DNA of 64,000 bases from Gallionella sp. (GCA_030645535.1 JAUSNM010000021.1:1-64000), one strand, 5' to 3'; positions 28,175-39,814 are shown, counted from the stretch's first letter. A program made the numbers and translations. Notes: generated by a model not told the origin, from the letters alone.

Positions 28175-28797
28175 TTGTTGGCTCCTGCCGGCTTGGCTGT
28201 CTTCTTCTGCGCCGCAATCTCGTCGGTATCCAGGTACCGAAAGGTCTTCGCGATCGCATCCATCGTCAAAGATCCGCCAGCGGGTGTGATGGCTATTTCA
28301 TTCAGCGTCACAATTCGCGGCAGCATGGAAATGTCACTGGAAAACTTGCCAAGATCATCGTAACTACCCGTCACCTTGATGGTAATCGGCTGCTCGGCAA
28401 ACGAACCCTTTATGGTTTCTGCACCCGGGCGAAACAATTCGAACTGCAAACCGCGACCCAATCCTGCCTGGTTGATGTCCGTCAACAAGGCATCCATTTC
28501 GGATTTGTTCGGCAATTGTTTAAGCAAGGCACCGAAAGATTCCTGGGTTTCCAGCAACTGTTTCTTGATCAGATCCAGGTTGACGGCCTGCTTTTTCTTG
28601 GTCAGAAACGCCTCCTTGAGGCTATCTTCCTGAACCCTGGCCGTCTTCAGATTTTCCCATTGATCCTGCCAGTCCAGCAGAGCGCCCATGGTTACCACAC
28701 CGAGAAATATCGCCGCGAAAGCCATCAGTTTTGCAGCCCACGGCCATGCACCCGGGGTTTTGGGATTGAGATTTTTCAGATCATCAAAAGTCATCAT
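28171..28797 (-). CDS. pilO: Type IV pilus inner membrane protein PilO
   Basis: 208 residues with one transmembrane segment (about 25-45) after a short cytoplasmic tail, then a coiled coil (about 50-100) and a ferredoxin-like periplasmic domain. PilO pairs with PilN to align the pilus machine across the periplasm. LPNKSEMDALLTDINQAGLG is typical of the family. It sits 5 bases after pilN and is coupled to pilP. Confidence 0.95.
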   Translation of the reverse strand: MMTFDDLKNLNPKTPGAWPWAAKLMAFAAIFLGVVTMGALLDWQDQWENLKTARVQEDSLKEAFLTKKKQAVNLDLIKKQLLETQESFGALLKQLPNKSEMDALLTDINQAGLGRGLQFELFRPGAETIKGSFAEQPITIKVTGSYDDLGKFSSDISMLPRIVTLNEIAITPAGGSLTMDAIAKTFRYLDTDEIAAQKKTAKPAGANK

Positions 28798-28802
28798 GAC
28801 AC

Positions 28803-29378
28803 CTAATTCCTTCCGCTATTGGCGGCGTCGACTGCGGGCAACTTGGTCAGGCTGAAAGTCAGGGTAAATTCACTGACTCGTGCGCCATTCGCAGTATTCG
28901 CGTGTATTTCCACCAAAGAAGGCTTTTCCAGCCAGGCGGAATCTTCAATCGCTCTCATCAAGGTCGAAACCCGCGCATTGGATTGCGCGTAACCGACCAG
29001 ATTGATGGTGTCCCCGCTTTGCTTGATCGTCTTGATGGAAACGCCATCCGGCAGGATACGCAGCATCTGATCCAGTAAATGCACCACGCTGGCGCGGTCG
29101 CTTTGCAGCTTCTCTACGGCATCCTTGCGTTCAAGCAAAGACTTGGTCTGTTCACGCAACTTCTTGATTTCATCAATCTGTTTGTCAAGTATCAGGGTTT
29201 CCTGTTTCAGATAATCATTGCGACGTTCCTGATAACCTATTTGCGTGCCGATCGCTACATGCACAAGCCCCCAGACCACAGCGCCCAGCGACAGTGAAAT
29301 AACGCCCAATATAATGAACTGTGTTTGTCTCGCACGCCGTTTTTCCTCACGGTGCGGCAATAAGTTTATGCATATCAT
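28803..29378 (-). CDS. pilN: Type IV pilus inner membrane protein PilN
   Basis: 191 residues. The N-terminal INLLPHREEKR motif is the conserved cytoplasmic tail that inserts into PilM. One transmembrane helix (about 22-44) is followed by a coiled coil and a ferredoxin-like periplasmic domain that heterodimerises with PilO. The ATG overlaps the pilM stop by 4 bases. Confidence 0.95.
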   Translation of the reverse strand: MICINLLPHREEKRRARQTQFIILGVISLSLGAVVWGLVHVAIGTQIGYQERRNDYLKQETLILDKQIDEIKKLREQTKSLLERKDAVEKLQSDRASVVHLLDQMLRILPDGVSIKTIKQSGDTINLVGYAQSNARVSTLMRAIEDSAWLEKPSLVEIHANTANGARVSEFTLTFSLTKLPAVDAANSGRN

Positions 29379-30475
29379 GATGGGTCAAACCTCCGCATGG
29401 CCAGACCGCAGGCGACAATCAACGCCGGTGCGTCTGCTTGCAATTGGCGGTTCTTTATTCTGGCCGACAACGTCATCAACGCAAACGGATTCGCCACCAT
29501 GGTGCTTACCTGAGTACGAGTGGCCACTGCGTCATCCAGCCCGGACAATACGGCGCAGCCGCCTGCCAGAACAATATAGTCCACTTCGTTATATTGCGAA
29601 GAGGTAAAAAAGAACTGGAGGGCGCGCGCGATTTCCATGACCAGACTCTCGCGAAATGGCGACAACACATCGCTTTCATAATTGTCTGGCAAGCTGCCAC
29701 TGCGCTTGGCCACCTCTGCCTGCTCGGCAGACAGACCAAACATGGTTTGAATTTGCTGGGTCAATTGCTCACCACCGATTTGTTGATCGCGTGTGTAAAT
29801 TGATTGCCCGTTGCGCAGCACATTGACATTCATCACGGAAGCACCGATATCGATCAATGCTACACATTTGTCTTCTGCACTGTCAGGCAGCTGTGCCCGA
29901 ATTTGTGAAAACGCAGTTTCTGCGGCAAAGGGTTCGACATCAACCACTACCACCTTGAGACCTGCCGCCTGAGCCGCCGCCACTCGATCTTCGACATTGG
30001 CCTTGCGTGAAGCGGCCAGTAACACCTCTACTTCATCTGCATTGCCGGGAGCCGGGCCTAGTACCTGAAAATCCAGATTGACTTCATCCAGCGCAAAAGG
30101 AATATATTGGTTTGCCTCCGATTCGACCTGATATTCAAGATCTTCATCGCGCATACCGGCCGGCAACAGAATTTTCTTGGTAATAACGGCCGCAGCAGGT
30201 AACGCGACGCTGATATTCTTGATTTTTGTACCCAGGCGTTTCCAGGCACGCTGCAACGATTCTGCCAGCGCATCAAGATTATTGATATTGCCATCAAAAA
30301 ATGCGTCTTTAGGCAATGTCTCTATGACGTACCGCTCGACGATATAACCCGAATTATTTGGCGCCTGACTTAGTTCTACCAACTTAACCGATGAAGAACT
30401 GATGTCCACCCCAATTAAAGGTGGCGTTTTAGACTGGATAAAATCCAGCAAAATATCAAAATTTACTTTTGGCAT
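29375..30475 (-). CDS. pilM: Type IV pilus actin-like ATPase PilM
   Basis: 366-residue FtsA-like cytoplasmic protein binding the PilN tail. The phosphate-1 motif is IGVDISSSSVKLVEL, phosphate-2 ALIDIGASVMNVNV and the adenosine motif VLAGGCAVLSGLDD. First gene of pilMNOPQ and divergent from the penicillin-binding protein gene, the arrangement conserved in many beta- and gammaproteobacteria. The operon promoter would lie within 30476-30625. Confidence 0.96.
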   Translation of the reverse strand: MPKVNFDILLDFIQSKTPPLIGVDISSSSVKLVELSQAPNNSGYIVERYVIETLPKDAFFDGNINNLDALAESLQRAWKRLGTKIKNISVALPAAAVITKKILLPAGMRDEDLEYQVESEANQYIPFALDEVNLDFQVLGPAPGNADEVEVLLAASRKANVEDRVAAAQAAGLKVVVVDVEPFAAETAFSQIRAQLPDSAEDKCVALIDIGASVMNVNVLRNGQSIYTRDQQIGGEQLTQQIQTMFGLSAEQAEVAKRSGSLPDNYESDVLSPFRESLVMEIARALQFFFTSSQYNEVDYIVLAGGCAVLSGLDDAVATRTQVSTMVANPFALMTLSARIKNRQLQADAPALIVACGLAMRRFDPS

Positions 30476-30625
30476 AGGCCGTTCGGAGCTTTTCCGTATA
30501 AAGTGGTTGAAATCCTAGCAACAACTGTCAGTACTGTAAAGGCGTTTTTGTGGTTGCATTTATCTCGTATAATCGGTGCGTCCGTTGAACGATACCATTA
30601 TTAATTATTCTTGAACAACTATTCA

Positions 30626-32935
30626 ATGACTACACGCCGCTGGCTGCTCCCCGTTATCGTAGTGCTCACACTGTTTTCGCTGCCTCTTTTATTGCTCGGC
30701 ATGGCGGTGATGCTGACCTACCCTAGCCTTCCATCCCTGGAAGTACTCACCGACTACCACCCGAAGGTCCCGCTGCGCATTTATAGCGCGGAAGGCACTT
30801 TGCTCGGTGAATTTGGCGAGGAACGCCGCGCGCTGGTGAAAATCGCCGATGTACCTGATGCGATGAAGAATGCCATTCTGGCTGCCGAGGATGATCGTTT
30901 TTATCAACACGGCGGCGTTGACTATATGGGCGTGATGCGCGCGGCACTCTCAAACTTTACGGCGGGTGGCACAAGGCAGGGGGCGAGTACCATCACCATG
31001 CAAGTCGCACGAAATTTTTTCCTCTCCAAGGAAAAAACCTTTACGCGCAAATTCAACGAGATGTTGCTTGCCTTCAAGATCGAGCACTACCTCTCCAAAA
31101 ATGATATTTTTCAGCTTTACATCAACCAGATTTATCTGGGGCAGCGCTCCTACGGCTTCGCGGCCGCTTCGCAGATATACTTCGGCAAACCACTCAGTCA
31201 GATTTCCATCGCTGAAGCCGCCATGCTGGCCGGTTTACCCAAGGCACCTTCAAGCTACAACCCCGTCGTCAATCCCAAACGCGCCAAGCTGCGTCAGATG
31301 TATGTGCTGCGACGCATGCACGAGTTGCACTTTATCAACGATGAACAGTTCAAATTTGCCCAAAACGAGCCTCTCGTTACTAAGCACGGCAATCAGGAAT
31401 TTTCCGTAAAATCAGACTATTTGACGGAAATGGTGCGACAGTCTGTATATCAAAAGTATCAGGATGCGACTTACACCGAAGGATTCAAGGTTTACACCAC
31501 CATCCGCCAGCAGGACCAAATCGCCGCTTATCAGGCGGTACGCCGTGGCGTGCTCGAATATGACCGTCGTCATGGCTATCGCGGGCCGGAAGGCTATGCT
31601 GATTTGCAGCAGGGCAATAGCGAAGAAGCGTTGGAAGAAGCGCTGCAGGATTCCTCTGATAACGATGATTTGCTGCCCGCCGTGGTGTTGTCCGAGTCAC
31701 CCGCGCTGATTCAGGCCTATTGCAAGGGTGGCGAACGAGTCACGATCAGCGGCGAAGCATTGCGTTTCGCCCAGCGCGCCCTGAGCGATAAAGTTGCATT
31801 AAATCAACGTATTGTTGTTGGATCCATCATACGCGTACAGAAGAATGAGCATGGAGTCTGGCAAATCAGCCAGCTTCCGCAGGTGGAATCTGCGTTTGTA
31901 TCGGGCAATCCGCTCGATGGTGCTATCTACGCGCTGGTCGGCGGTTTTGACTTTAACCACAATCAGTTCAACCACATCACGCAGGCCTGGCGTCAGCCCG
32001 GCTCCAGCTTCAAGCCTTTTATTTATTCTGCAGCACTGGAGAAGGGCTTCACGCCTGCCACCATCATCAATGATGCGCCGCTGACGTTCGGCTCCGACCA
32101 GACCGGCAGCGAACCATGGCAGCCGAAGAACTACGACGGCAAATACGCGGGGCCGATGCGCATGCGCGAGGCGCTGATCCATTCCAAGAACATGGTTTCG
32201 ATACGGATTTTACAATCCATCACACCGCGCTATGCGCAGGATTACATCACCAAGTTTGGTCTGGATGCCGAAAAGCACCCGCCTTATCTGACCATGGCGC
32301 TGGGAGCCGGCTCAGTGACGCCGTTGCAGATGCTGACCGGATATTCGGTATTCGCCAATGGCGGGTTCCGCACCACGCCTTATTTCATCCAGCGCATTGA
32401 GGATGCACAAGGCAGGGTACTCAGCAAAACAATCCCTGTCGCAGCGAATGAAGGTGCTGAGCAGGTCATCGATGTGCGCAATGCGTACACGATGGTCAGC
32501 ATGATGCAGGACGTGGTTAAGCACGGCACCGCCATTCGCGCGATGCAACTCGGGCGGCAGGATCTGGCCGGAAAAACCGGCACAACCAGCGACTCAATCG
32601 ATGCGTGGTTTTGCGGCTTTCAACCGACCGTGGTCGGCATTGCATGGATGGGCTTCGATCAGCCACGCAGCCTGGGCGACAAGGAAACCGGGGGTGGCGC
32701 CGCGCTGCCGATATGGATCAGCTACATGGAAAAAACGCTCAAAAATGTTCCTCAGGCTGAGTACAGTATGCCTGACAACATGGCTGCCGTGCGCATCAAC
32801 GAAAGCGGTCATCGCGACGAGAATGGCGCACGAGTGGAATATTTCTATCAGGAAAATATACCAGGCGGGCAGGCAGCTCCGGCACCCGTTGAGATTGGTA
32901 AACCTGCGGATTCCGTCAAAGACCAGCTGCTCTGA
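30626..32935 (+). CDS. mrcA: Penicillin-binding protein 1A
   Basis: Bifunctional peptidoglycan glycosyltransferase and transpeptidase, 769 residues from ATG 30626; a TTG five codons upstream is in frame but less likely. An N-terminal membrane anchor (about 8-30) precedes the GT51 domain with AAEDDRFYQHGGVDYMG and RQGASTITMQVARN. A beta-rich linker follows. The transpeptidase domain has the SxxK serine in RQPGSSFKPFIYSAAL, the SKN motif in LIHSKNMVSIR and KTGTTSDSIDAWF. Divergent from pilM; its stop overlaps the next gene as TGATG. Confidence 0.96.
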   Translation: MTTRRWLLPVIVVLTLFSLPLLLLGMAVMLTYPSLPSLEVLTDYHPKVPLRIYSAEGTLLGEFGEERRALVKIADVPDAMKNAILAAEDDRFYQHGGVDYMGVMRAALSNFTAGGTRQGASTITMQVARNFFLSKEKTFTRKFNEMLLAFKIEHYLSKNDIFQLYINQIYLGQRSYGFAAASQIYFGKPLSQISIAEAAMLAGLPKAPSSYNPVVNPKRAKLRQMYVLRRMHELHFINDEQFKFAQNEPLVTKHGNQEFSVKSDYLTEMVRQSVYQKYQDATYTEGFKVYTTIRQQDQIAAYQAVRRGVLEYDRRHGYRGPEGYADLQQGNSEEALEEALQDSSDNDDLLPAVVLSESPALIQAYCKGGERVTISGEALRFAQRALSDKVALNQRIVVGSIIRVQKNEHGVWQISQLPQVESAFVSGNPLDGAIYALVGGFDFNHNQFNHITQAWRQPGSSFKPFIYSAALEKGFTPATIINDAPLTFGSDQTGSEPWQPKNYDGKYAGPMRMREALIHSKNMVSIRILQSITPRYAQDYITKFGLDAEKHPPYLTMALGAGSVTPLQMLTGYSVFANGGFRTTPYFIQRIEDAQGRVLSKTIPVAANEGAEQVIDVRNAYTMVSMMQDVVKHGTAIRAMQLGRQDLAGKTGTTSDSIDAWFCGFQPTVVGIAWMGFDQPRSLGDKETGGGAALPIWISYMEKTLKNVPQAEYSMPDNMAAVRINESGHRDENGARVEYFYQENIPGGQAAPAPVEIGKPADSVKDQLL

Positions 32936-33523
32936 TGCCCAACAAGCCACACGCTTCAAGGCGCGATCTGATGCGCGAACAACTGGCGCATCTGGCCGCC
33001 AAGTTGATTGCCGAAGCCGGTATTGCTGACTTTGCCGCTGCCAAGCGTAAGGCTGCCCGCCAGCTCGGCGCGTCGGACACCCAGCACCTGCCCAGCAACC
33101 AGGAGGTGCAGGACGCGCTGCACAGTTATCGCGCCTTGTACCAACACGACAGCCATCCTGACATCCTGTATCAGCTACGCGCAGAAGCCCTGTCCGCGAT
33201 GCAGCTGTTTTCAGCTTTCAATCCCTATCTGACCGGATCGGTATTGAGCGGTGCGGCGGGGGAAAATTCAGACATCAACCTGATGCTGTTTTCCGACGAT
33301 GGCAAAGCCGTGCTGCTGTTCCTGCTCAAGAACAAGCTCGAATTTGAAGACGGGGAATGGAGGGTGCGGCTGGGCGGACATGAGGAGACGGTGCCGAGCT
33401 ACACTCTGACGGGTGAATCAGGCACCCAGATACACATTGTTGTCTTGCCTGAAAATGCCCGCCACAGCGGCAGCCGCCATCCTGAGACCCATGCGGATAT
33501 CACGGCGGTCACAAAAATCATAG

Positions 33524-34721
<1,198 letters not shown>

Positions 34722-34727
34722 TTATTT

Positions 34728-34755
34728 TTGAACTATTTTAGAAAACGCTTATCTG
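34728..34755 (+). promoter_or_regulatory. Sigma-70-like promoter of the candidate small RNA
   Basis: TTGAAC (34728-34733), 16-bp spacer, TATCTG (34750-34755). Predicted transcription start near 34761, exactly at the foot of the first hairpin. Confidence 0.55.
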
Positions 34756-34760
34756 AGTAC

Positions 34761-34852
34761 GTGAATGACGATAAATCATTCCACGTTTCTCCTCCCTGAG
34801 CGTGTCTTAACCTTGTTAAGATTTTGGCCCCCACTGGTTGGGGGCTTTTTTT
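34761..34852 (+). ncRNA. Candidate small RNA divergent from hemB
   Basis: No coding gene reads into the intrinsic terminator at 34827-34852 (GCCCCC/GGGGGC stem, 7-nt loop, seven T) on the + strand, so a separate transcript is implied. Upstream are a 10-bp hairpin with one bulge (34759-34786, ACGTGAATGA pairing TCATTCCACGT) and a small hairpin CTTAAC-CTT-GTTAAG (34806-34820). The linker TTCTCCTCCCTGAG (34787-34800) is unpaired and contains CUCCUCC, an anti-Shine-Dalgarno-like seed. Length would be about 90 nt. Family not recognised. Confidence 0.6.
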
Positions 34853-34883
34853 GTCTGCTTGTTTTTTATCTTTCACCGCCAAC

Positions 34884-34913
34884 TAACGACTAACGACTAA
34901 CGACTAACGACTA
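34884..34913. repeat. Heptamer tandem array (TAACGAC x4)
   Basis: Four near-perfect copies of a 7-bp unit immediately after the engB stop codon, a second locus of the heptamer class. Confidence 0.85.
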
Positions 34914-34916
34914 AAT

Positions 34917-35552
34917 TTAGTCAATTACGCCTTCATCAACGCTTGACTCAGAACTGCCATCTGACTTTAACCAGCCCGCTATCACCGCTTCAGCCTCTTC
35001 CAGCCCCTGCTTTTTCAGACTGGAGAATAACTGCACGGAACACTGCGGATAGTTTTCGGCAAGGTAGGCTTTTACCTTCATCAACGTTATCGTCGATTGC
35101 TGGCGGCTCAGCTTGTCTGCTTTGGTCAGCAGAATGTGCACCGGCTTGCCGGTCGGCGCGAACCAGTCCAGCATTGTTTCATCCAGTTCAAGCAACGGGC
35201 GGCGTATATCCATGATGACGATCAAACCGCTCAACTCCTCGCGCTTTTGCAAGTAAGTACTTAACAAGGATTCCCAGTGGCGCTTGGCCTCTGGCGGCAC
35301 CTTGGCATATCCGTAGCCCGGCAAGTCCACGATGAACTTGTTTTCGCCCAGAGAGAAGTAATTCAGATGCTGGGTGCGGCCCGGTGTTTTGCTGGTGTAA
35401 GCCAGGCGCACATGGTTGGCCAGCGTGTTGATCGCGCTGGACTTGCCTGCATTGGATCGCCCGACAAAAGCCACTTCCCGGCCGCCGTGCATCGGCAAGT
35501 CCTTGATGTGGTTGACGGTGGTATAAAACGTAGCTAAAGAGAAGAGTCCCAT
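34917..35552 (-). CDS. engB: Ribosome biogenesis GTP-binding protein EngB (YihA/YsxC)
   Basis: 211-residue TRAFAC GTPase required for large-subunit assembly. G1 is [13 protein letters not shown]2/G3 region [13 protein letters not shown] and [12 protein letters not shown]4 TKADKL. The start overlaps the hemL stop as TAATG, giving a tight thiD-thiE-hemL-engB order on the minus strand. Confidence 0.95.
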   Translation of the reverse strand: MGLFSLATFYTTVNHIKDLPMHGGREVAFVGRSNAGKSSAINTLANHVRLAYTSKTPGRTQHLNYFSLGENKFIVDLPGYGYAKVPPEAKRHWESLLSTYLQKREELSGLIVIMDIRRPLLELDETMLDWFAPTGKPVHILLTKADKLSRQQSTITLMKVKAYLAENYPQCSVQLFSSLKKQGLEEAEAVIAGWLKSDGSSESSVDEGVID

Positions 35553-36853
35553 TATTTCCAGTCCGAGAAAATTGCGTCAGCTGCTGCAATCGTCTCATTG
35601 ATGTCAGCCTCGGTGTGTGCGGAAGATACGAAACCCGCTTCGAATGCAGAAGGCGCCAGATACACACCTGCGTCCAGCATGGCGTGGAAGAAGCGGTTGA
35701 ATGCTTCCTTGTCGCAACACATCACCTCAGCGTAGCTGGTGGGCACTGCATTGCTGAAATACAGACCGAACATGCCGCCTACCGATTGGGCACAGAACGG
35801 GATGCCGTGCTTCCTGGCGCTCGCCGTCAGTCCTTCGGTCAACTGCGTCGCCAGTTGTGACAGACGCTCATAGAAACCTTCGGCTTGCACCAGTTTCAAG
35901 GTTGCCAGACCCGCCGCAACAGCGACCGGGTTGCCCGACAGGGTGCCTGCCTGATACACGGAACCCAATGGTGCCAGACATTGCATGATGTCGCGTCGAC
36001 CGCCGAACGCAGCTGCCGGCAAACCGCCGCCCATCACCTTGCCCAGCGTGACCAGATCGGGTTTGATGCCGTAATAACCCTGCGCACCTTGCAAGCTGAC
36101 GCGGAAGCCTGTCATGACTTCGTCCAGGATCAGCACCGCACCATATTTGGTACACAGATTGCGCATGGCATCGAGGAATTCACGTTTTGGCGTGATCAGA
36201 TTCATGTTGCCCGCCACCGGCTCGACGATCACGGCGGCGATCTCTGAACCCATCTCGGCAAAGGCGCGTTCAAGCCCTGCCGCATCGTTGTAGTCCAGCA
36301 CGGTGGTCAGTGCGGCGATCTCAGCAGGTACGCCGGATGAGCTCGGCTGCCCGAAGGTCAGCGCGCCGGAACCCGCCTTGACCAGCAAGCCATCGGAATG
36401 GCCGTGATAACAGCCTTCAAATTTGACAATGCGTGAACGACCGGTAAAACCGCGCGCCAGACGGATCGCCGTCATGGTCGCTTCCGTACCGGAACTGACC
36501 AGTCTTACCATTTCCAGACTCGGTAATAGCTTGCACAACAACGTGGCTATTTCCAGTTCGGACGCAGTCGGCGCACCGAAACCCAGACCATTGGCTGCCG
36601 CATCCTGCACTGCGCGAACCACGTCGGGATGGCAGTGGCCTGCGATCATCGGACCCCATGAACCGACATAATCGATGTAGCGTTTGTCGTCCGCGTCCCA
36701 GACGTAAGCGCCACGGCCCCGCTGGAAAAATAGTGGTGTGCCGCCTACCGAACGGAACGCACGCACCGGTGAATTCACGCCGCCGGGTATGACCTGCTGC
36801 GATGCGTCGAAAAGAGCTTGATTTTGAGAAGCCGTGGGATTATGTGAAGTCAT
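35552..36853 (-). CDS. hemL: Glutamate-1-semialdehyde 2,1-aminomutase
   Basis: PLP enzyme making 5-aminolevulinate from glutamate-1-semialdehyde (C5 route of haem synthesis), 433 residues. The PLP-lysine is in [17 protein letters not shown], with [11 protein letters not shown] upstream and the N-terminal [18 protein letters not shown]. It starts 14 bases inside the 3' end of thiE. Supplies the substrate for hemB, which lies on the same strand 0.9 kb downstream. Confidence 0.97.
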   Translation of the reverse strand: MTSHNPTASQNQALFDASQQVIPGGVNSPVRAFRSVGGTPLFFQRGRGAYVWDADDKRYIDYVGSWGPMIAGHCHPDVVRAVQDAAANGLGFGAPTASELEIATLLCKLLPSLEMVRLVSSGTEATMTAIRLARGFTGRSRIVKFEGCYHGHSDGLLVKAGSGALTFGQPSSSGVPAEIAALTTVLDYNDAAGLERAFAEMGSEIAAVIVEPVAGNMNLITPKREFLDAMRNLCTKYGAVLILDEVMTGFRVSLQGAQGYYGIKPDLVTLGKVMGGGLPAAAFGGRRDIMQCLAPLGSVYQAGTLSGNPVAVAAGLATLKLVQAEGFYERLSQLATQLTEGLTASARKHGIPFCAQSVGGMFGLYFSNAVPTSYAEVMCCDKEAFNRFFHAMLDAGVYLAPSAFEAGFVSSAHTEADINETIAAADAIFSDWK

Positions 36854-37496
36854 GTTGCATCTTTCTAACTAAATTATTGGTATTCAAATTTGCAAACTGT
36901 CGCGCCGCAAGTTGTATATCGGGTGAACTGAACAATGCCGAAATCACCGCCAGTGCGCCAGCCCCTGCCGACAATACTGATGCGCCATTTTCAACCGTGA
37001 TGCCGCCTATCGCAACTATTGGCAGACTGATCTCGCGGCGCGCCTGCCTCAATAAATCCAACGTCGCCACCGGCGCGGAAGGTTTAACTGTTGAGGCGAA
37101 AAAAGCGCCGAACGCGACATAGTCAGCGCCTTGATTTGCGGCCTGATGTGCCAGACTCAGGCGATTATAGCAAGATACACCGATCATTTTATCAAAGCCC
37201 AGCGCGTGCCGGGCTGCCGCAATACTGCCATCTTCACCACCCAGATGCACGCCATCGGCATCCACGCGCAAGGCCAGTGTCGCGTCATCGTTGATGATCA
37301 AGGGCACTGCAAATTCCCGCGTCAGTTCGCGCAAGGCACTCGCCTGCGCAAGGCGCACTGCTGAGTCACCCAGCTTGTTGCGGTATTGCAACACCCGCGC
37401 CCCGCCTTGCAAAGCCAAGCGCACCTGACGCAGCAACTCCGCCGTGTCTTGTTCCTCCGGCGTAATCGCGTACAGACCACTAATTTTACTTATCAA
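36840..37496 (-). CDS. thiE: Thiamine-phosphate synthase
   Basis: Joins HMP-PP and thiazole phosphate; TIM barrel, 218 residues. Motifs are [37 protein letters not shown] and [12 protein letters not shown], then IPVAIGG-like [13 protein letters not shown]. The only plausible start is a TTG at 37496 that lies within a heptamer array. It begins 10 bases after the thiD stop and overlaps hemL. Confidence 0.94.
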   Translation of the reverse strand: MISKISGLYAITPEEQDTAELLRQVRLALQGGARVLQYRNKLGDSAVRLAQASALRELTREFAVPLIINDDATLALRVDADGVHLGGEDGSIAAARHALGFDKMIGVSCYNRLSLAHQAANQGADYVAFGAFFASTVKPSAPVATLDLLRQARREISLPIVAIGGITVENGASVLSAGAGALAVISALFSSPDIQLAARQFANLNTNNLVRKMQHDFT

Positions 37497-37514
37497 TTAT
37501 CAATTCTCAATTGA
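37490..37514. repeat. Heptamer array at the thiD-thiE junction
   Basis: About three 7-bp units (ATCAATT, ATCAATT, CTCAATT). On the minus strand they supply the final Leu-Asn and TGA of thiD and the TTG start of thiE. Confidence 0.75.
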
Positions 37515-38346
37515 GCAGCTCAGGCTTGTCCTCATCGTCTTCGCCTCGCGCCCAGAACAATCTGTCTGGAATGAACTGCCCCATGCCGGGCCGGAAACCC
37601 GCATTCAGTGTTTGCCAGGTGTATTCCTGCGCTTCCTTGACTGCCTCCGGAACCTCTACGCCCTGCGCCAACAAGGCGGCAATGGCGGACGCCAGCGTGC
37701 AACCAGATCCGTGATAAATCCCCGGCAGACGCGCCCAGCTATCGCGGCTCACCACACCCTGTTCACTATACAACGTATTGATTACCTTGGTGGTTTGTTC
37801 GTGCGTGCCGGTAATCAGCACATACTCGCAGCCCATCGCCAGGATGCGTTTGGCGCATTCTTCCAGGCTGGGATCGTCCTCTTCATTGTCTTCATCAATA
37901 GCCAGACGCCGCGCCTCTATGCTGTTGGGTGTGATGATGGTGGCCTGCGGAATCAGCAATTCGCGCATCGCATCCAGCATATCTTCATCCGCCAGTTCAT
38001 CGCCGCGCCCTGAAGCCAACACCGTATCCAGCACAAAAGGAACGTCGGGATAATCCGCCAATATCTCGGCAATCGCCACGATATTTTCCACGCTGCCGAG
38101 CAGGCCAATCTTGAAAGCCGCGACCGGCACATCTTCGAGCATTGCACGCGCCTGATCCACCACCCATTCCGGCTCTATCGGCAGTACATCTTCCACACCG
38201 CTGGTGTCCTGTACAGTGATTGCGGTTACAACCGACAGCGGATGACAACCCATGCTGGCGATAGTCAACATATCAGCCTGCAAACCGGCACCTCCGGAAG
38301 GATCGGTGGCAGCAAAACTCATTACTAAAGGGTATGATTCGGACAT
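37507..38346 (-). CDS. thiD: Hydroxymethylpyrimidine/phosphomethylpyrimidine kinase
   Basis: Two-step kinase producing HMP-PP for thiamine synthesis, 279 residues; ribokinase fold. Motifs are [19 protein letters not shown] at the N-terminus, [11 protein letters not shown], and the catalytic [17 protein letters not shown] near residue 220. First gene of the thiD-thiE-hemL-engB series, divergent from gloA. Confidence 0.96.
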   Translation of the reverse strand: MSESYPLVMSFAATDPSGGAGLQADMLTIASMGCHPLSVVTAITVQDTSGVEDVLPIEPEWVVDQARAMLEDVPVAAFKIGLLGSVENIVAIAEILADYPDVPFVLDTVLASGRGDELADEDMLDAMRELLIPQATIITPNSIEARRLAIDEDNEEDDPSLEECAKRILAMGCEYVLITGTHEQTTKVINTLYSEQGVVSRDSWARLPGIYHGSGCTLASAIAALLAQGVEVPEAVKEAQEYTWQTLNAGFRPGMGQFIPDRLFWARGEDDEDKPELLN

Positions 38347-38439
38347 GATGTAGGCGATGGTATTATGCGCGTCAGGTCGGGCATTTTACCCTATATGCCC
38401 ATGCCGAATACTAAAACACGACAAGGCACGGAGAAGATA

Positions 38440-38826
38440 ATGCGCATACTGCACACAATGTTACGCGTGGTTGATCTGGAAAAATCGCTTGCCTTCTATA
38501 CCGATGTGCTCGGCATGAAGCTGCTGCGCCGCACCGATTACCCCGATGGGAAGTTTACCCTGGCCTTTGTTGGTTTCGCGGATGAAGCTCACAGTGCGGT
38601 GATCGAACTCACGCACAACTGGGGCGTGCAGGCATACGAGCCCGGCAACGCGTTCGGCCACATCGCTATCGAAGTAGATAATGCTTATGATGCCTGTGAA
38701 AAAATCAAACAGCGCGGCGGCAAGGTCGTGCGCGAAGCCGGCCCGATGCAACACGGCAGCACCGTGATTGCCTTTGTCGAAGACCCGGATGGTTACAAGA
38801 TTGAGTTGATACAGAAGAAAGTATAG
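38440..38826 (+). CDS. gloA: Lactoylglutathione lyase (glyoxalase I)
   Basis: Detoxifies methylglyoxal as the glutathione hemithioacetal; 128 residues, metal-dependent dimer. Start ATG 38440 ([20 protein letters not shown]) chosen over 38365 because it matches family starts and has GGAGAAGATA ahead of it. Metal ligands His5, Glu56 (VIELTHNW), His74 (FGHIAIEV) and Glu122 (YKIELIQ) are as expected; positions approximate. Followed by copy 1 of the dispersed repeat. Confidence 0.95.
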   Translation: MRILHTMLRVVDLEKSLAFYTDVLGMKLLRRTDYPDGKFTLAFVGFADEAHSAVIELTHNWGVQAYEPGNAFGHIAIEVDNAYDACEKIKQRGGKVVREAGPMQHGSTVIAFVEDPDGYKIELIQKKV

Positions 38827-38834
38827 CTTTGCTT

Positions 38835-39088
38835 GCCGGGGGCAGCCCGGCAGCCCAGCGGGGTGCGACCCCGCAGCCGGTTTCTTTCTTTGCCCGGCCA
38901 AAGAAATAAACGAAAGAAAGGCCGCCCCGATCCGCCATCCCTGCGGGATTCCCTGCGTTGCTCGTCTGATCAGGCGGCTGTGCAACTCGCCCTGGCAGTG
39001 TGCACACACCGCACACTGCTGCGGAGCTCAAACAGTGCGCGCCTAAACCCACCGCTGTTTGCGCACTATCTTCGGCGGCGCACAGGGG
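38835..39088 (-). repeat. Dispersed repeat, copy 1 (inverted)
   Basis: About 250 bp that is a diverged reverse complement of copies at 40347 and 52408: shared are AACTCGCCCTGGCA, CTGCGGAGCTCAAACAGTG, ATCTTCGGCGGCGCACAGGG and hairpin-rich GC ends. Spurious short frames in it resemble protein fragments often misannotated in proteobacterial genomes. It occupies the gene-free stretch 38827-39160. Confidence 0.85.
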
Positions 39089-39160
39089 TTTCCAAATGCA
39101 TCAAGGCATGTTGAGCCGAGCTACCGTGCCTTATTTTAATTCGATGCTACCCTTATAAAA

Positions 39161-39814
39161 CTAGGCTAGGGCGACACAAGTTGAATCAAACCGGAACGAG
39201 TATTCTTCAAGCAAGTCAGATTTTACTGTTTTCTTTATCGGAGCTTGAACAGCAAAAACAAACTTTAGGGCAGAATAAATCTCATGAAGAGATTGAGAGA
39301 GTCCATCAGATAACGTGCTAAAACCAGTTCTAAGTGCGTAGCTCAACACCCGCCCCAAATTCCAAACAATCACGGCGGGGGCAAAAGCGAAAGCAATCAA
39401 CAAGGCTGCCCCAGAAGAATTGATCATATAATTAAGAAGGATGACCTTTGCCCTATCTCGAACCTGAACAATGAACTCTTTTAACGCTGGATCTTCCGCA
39501 CTGAAGCGTTTATCAATTTCTGCCTTTAAGTAAGCTTGAAGTTCTTTATTTTTTTGAATTTCAACTTCAAGAACGATGAACTTCAAAAACGTTATTGTCT
39601 CTGTAAATCGCAAGTGACCATTAAGCAAGTCGCGAAGGTTCTTATAGGCGACAGAATCTAGGGAAATATCTTTTTGCACAAAGAACTCTCTCATCTCACC
39701 CCTCAAATCAAACAATTGATCCCGATAGTGATCAAGAATCGATTTTTTGAGCATAAGATTCCAAACAGCAATCAACAAAATGACGTTGATTCCAAAAAAC
39801 ATAGCATTTATCAT
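39161..39814 (-). CDS. Unknown membrane protein of an AT-rich two-gene module
   Basis: 217 residues, not recognised. An N-terminal transmembrane segment (about 3-22, FFGINVILLIAVWNLML) is followed by a charged helical region (about 25-110) and a second hydrophobic segment (about 130-155, GAALLIAFAFAPAVIVW). It is clearly AT-richer than its neighbours and uses codons differently, suggesting acquisition by transfer. Its ATG overlaps the stop of the 140-residue gene by 4 bases (39811-39814), so the two form an operon. Flanked outside by inverted copies of the dispersed repeat. Could be a defence or envelope module, but nothing in the sequence proves it. Confidence 0.7.
   Translation of the reverse strand: MINAMFFGINVILLIAVWNLMLKKSILDHYRDQLFDLRGEMREFFVQKDISLDSVAYKNLRDLLNGHLRFTETITFLKFIVLEVEIQKNKELQAYLKAEIDKRFSAEDPALKEFIVQVRDRAKVILLNYMINSSGAALLIAFAFAPAVIVWNLGRVLSYALRTGFSTLSDGLSQSLHEIYSALKFVFAVQAPIKKTVKSDLLEEYSFRFDSTCVALA

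Noticed and set aside
38833-39114. Short frames such as those with CxQGELHS or FLSLPGQR peptides in the dispersed repeats
   Set aside because: They recur in all three repeat copies in different frames with frequent interruptions, so they are repeat by-products and not genes.
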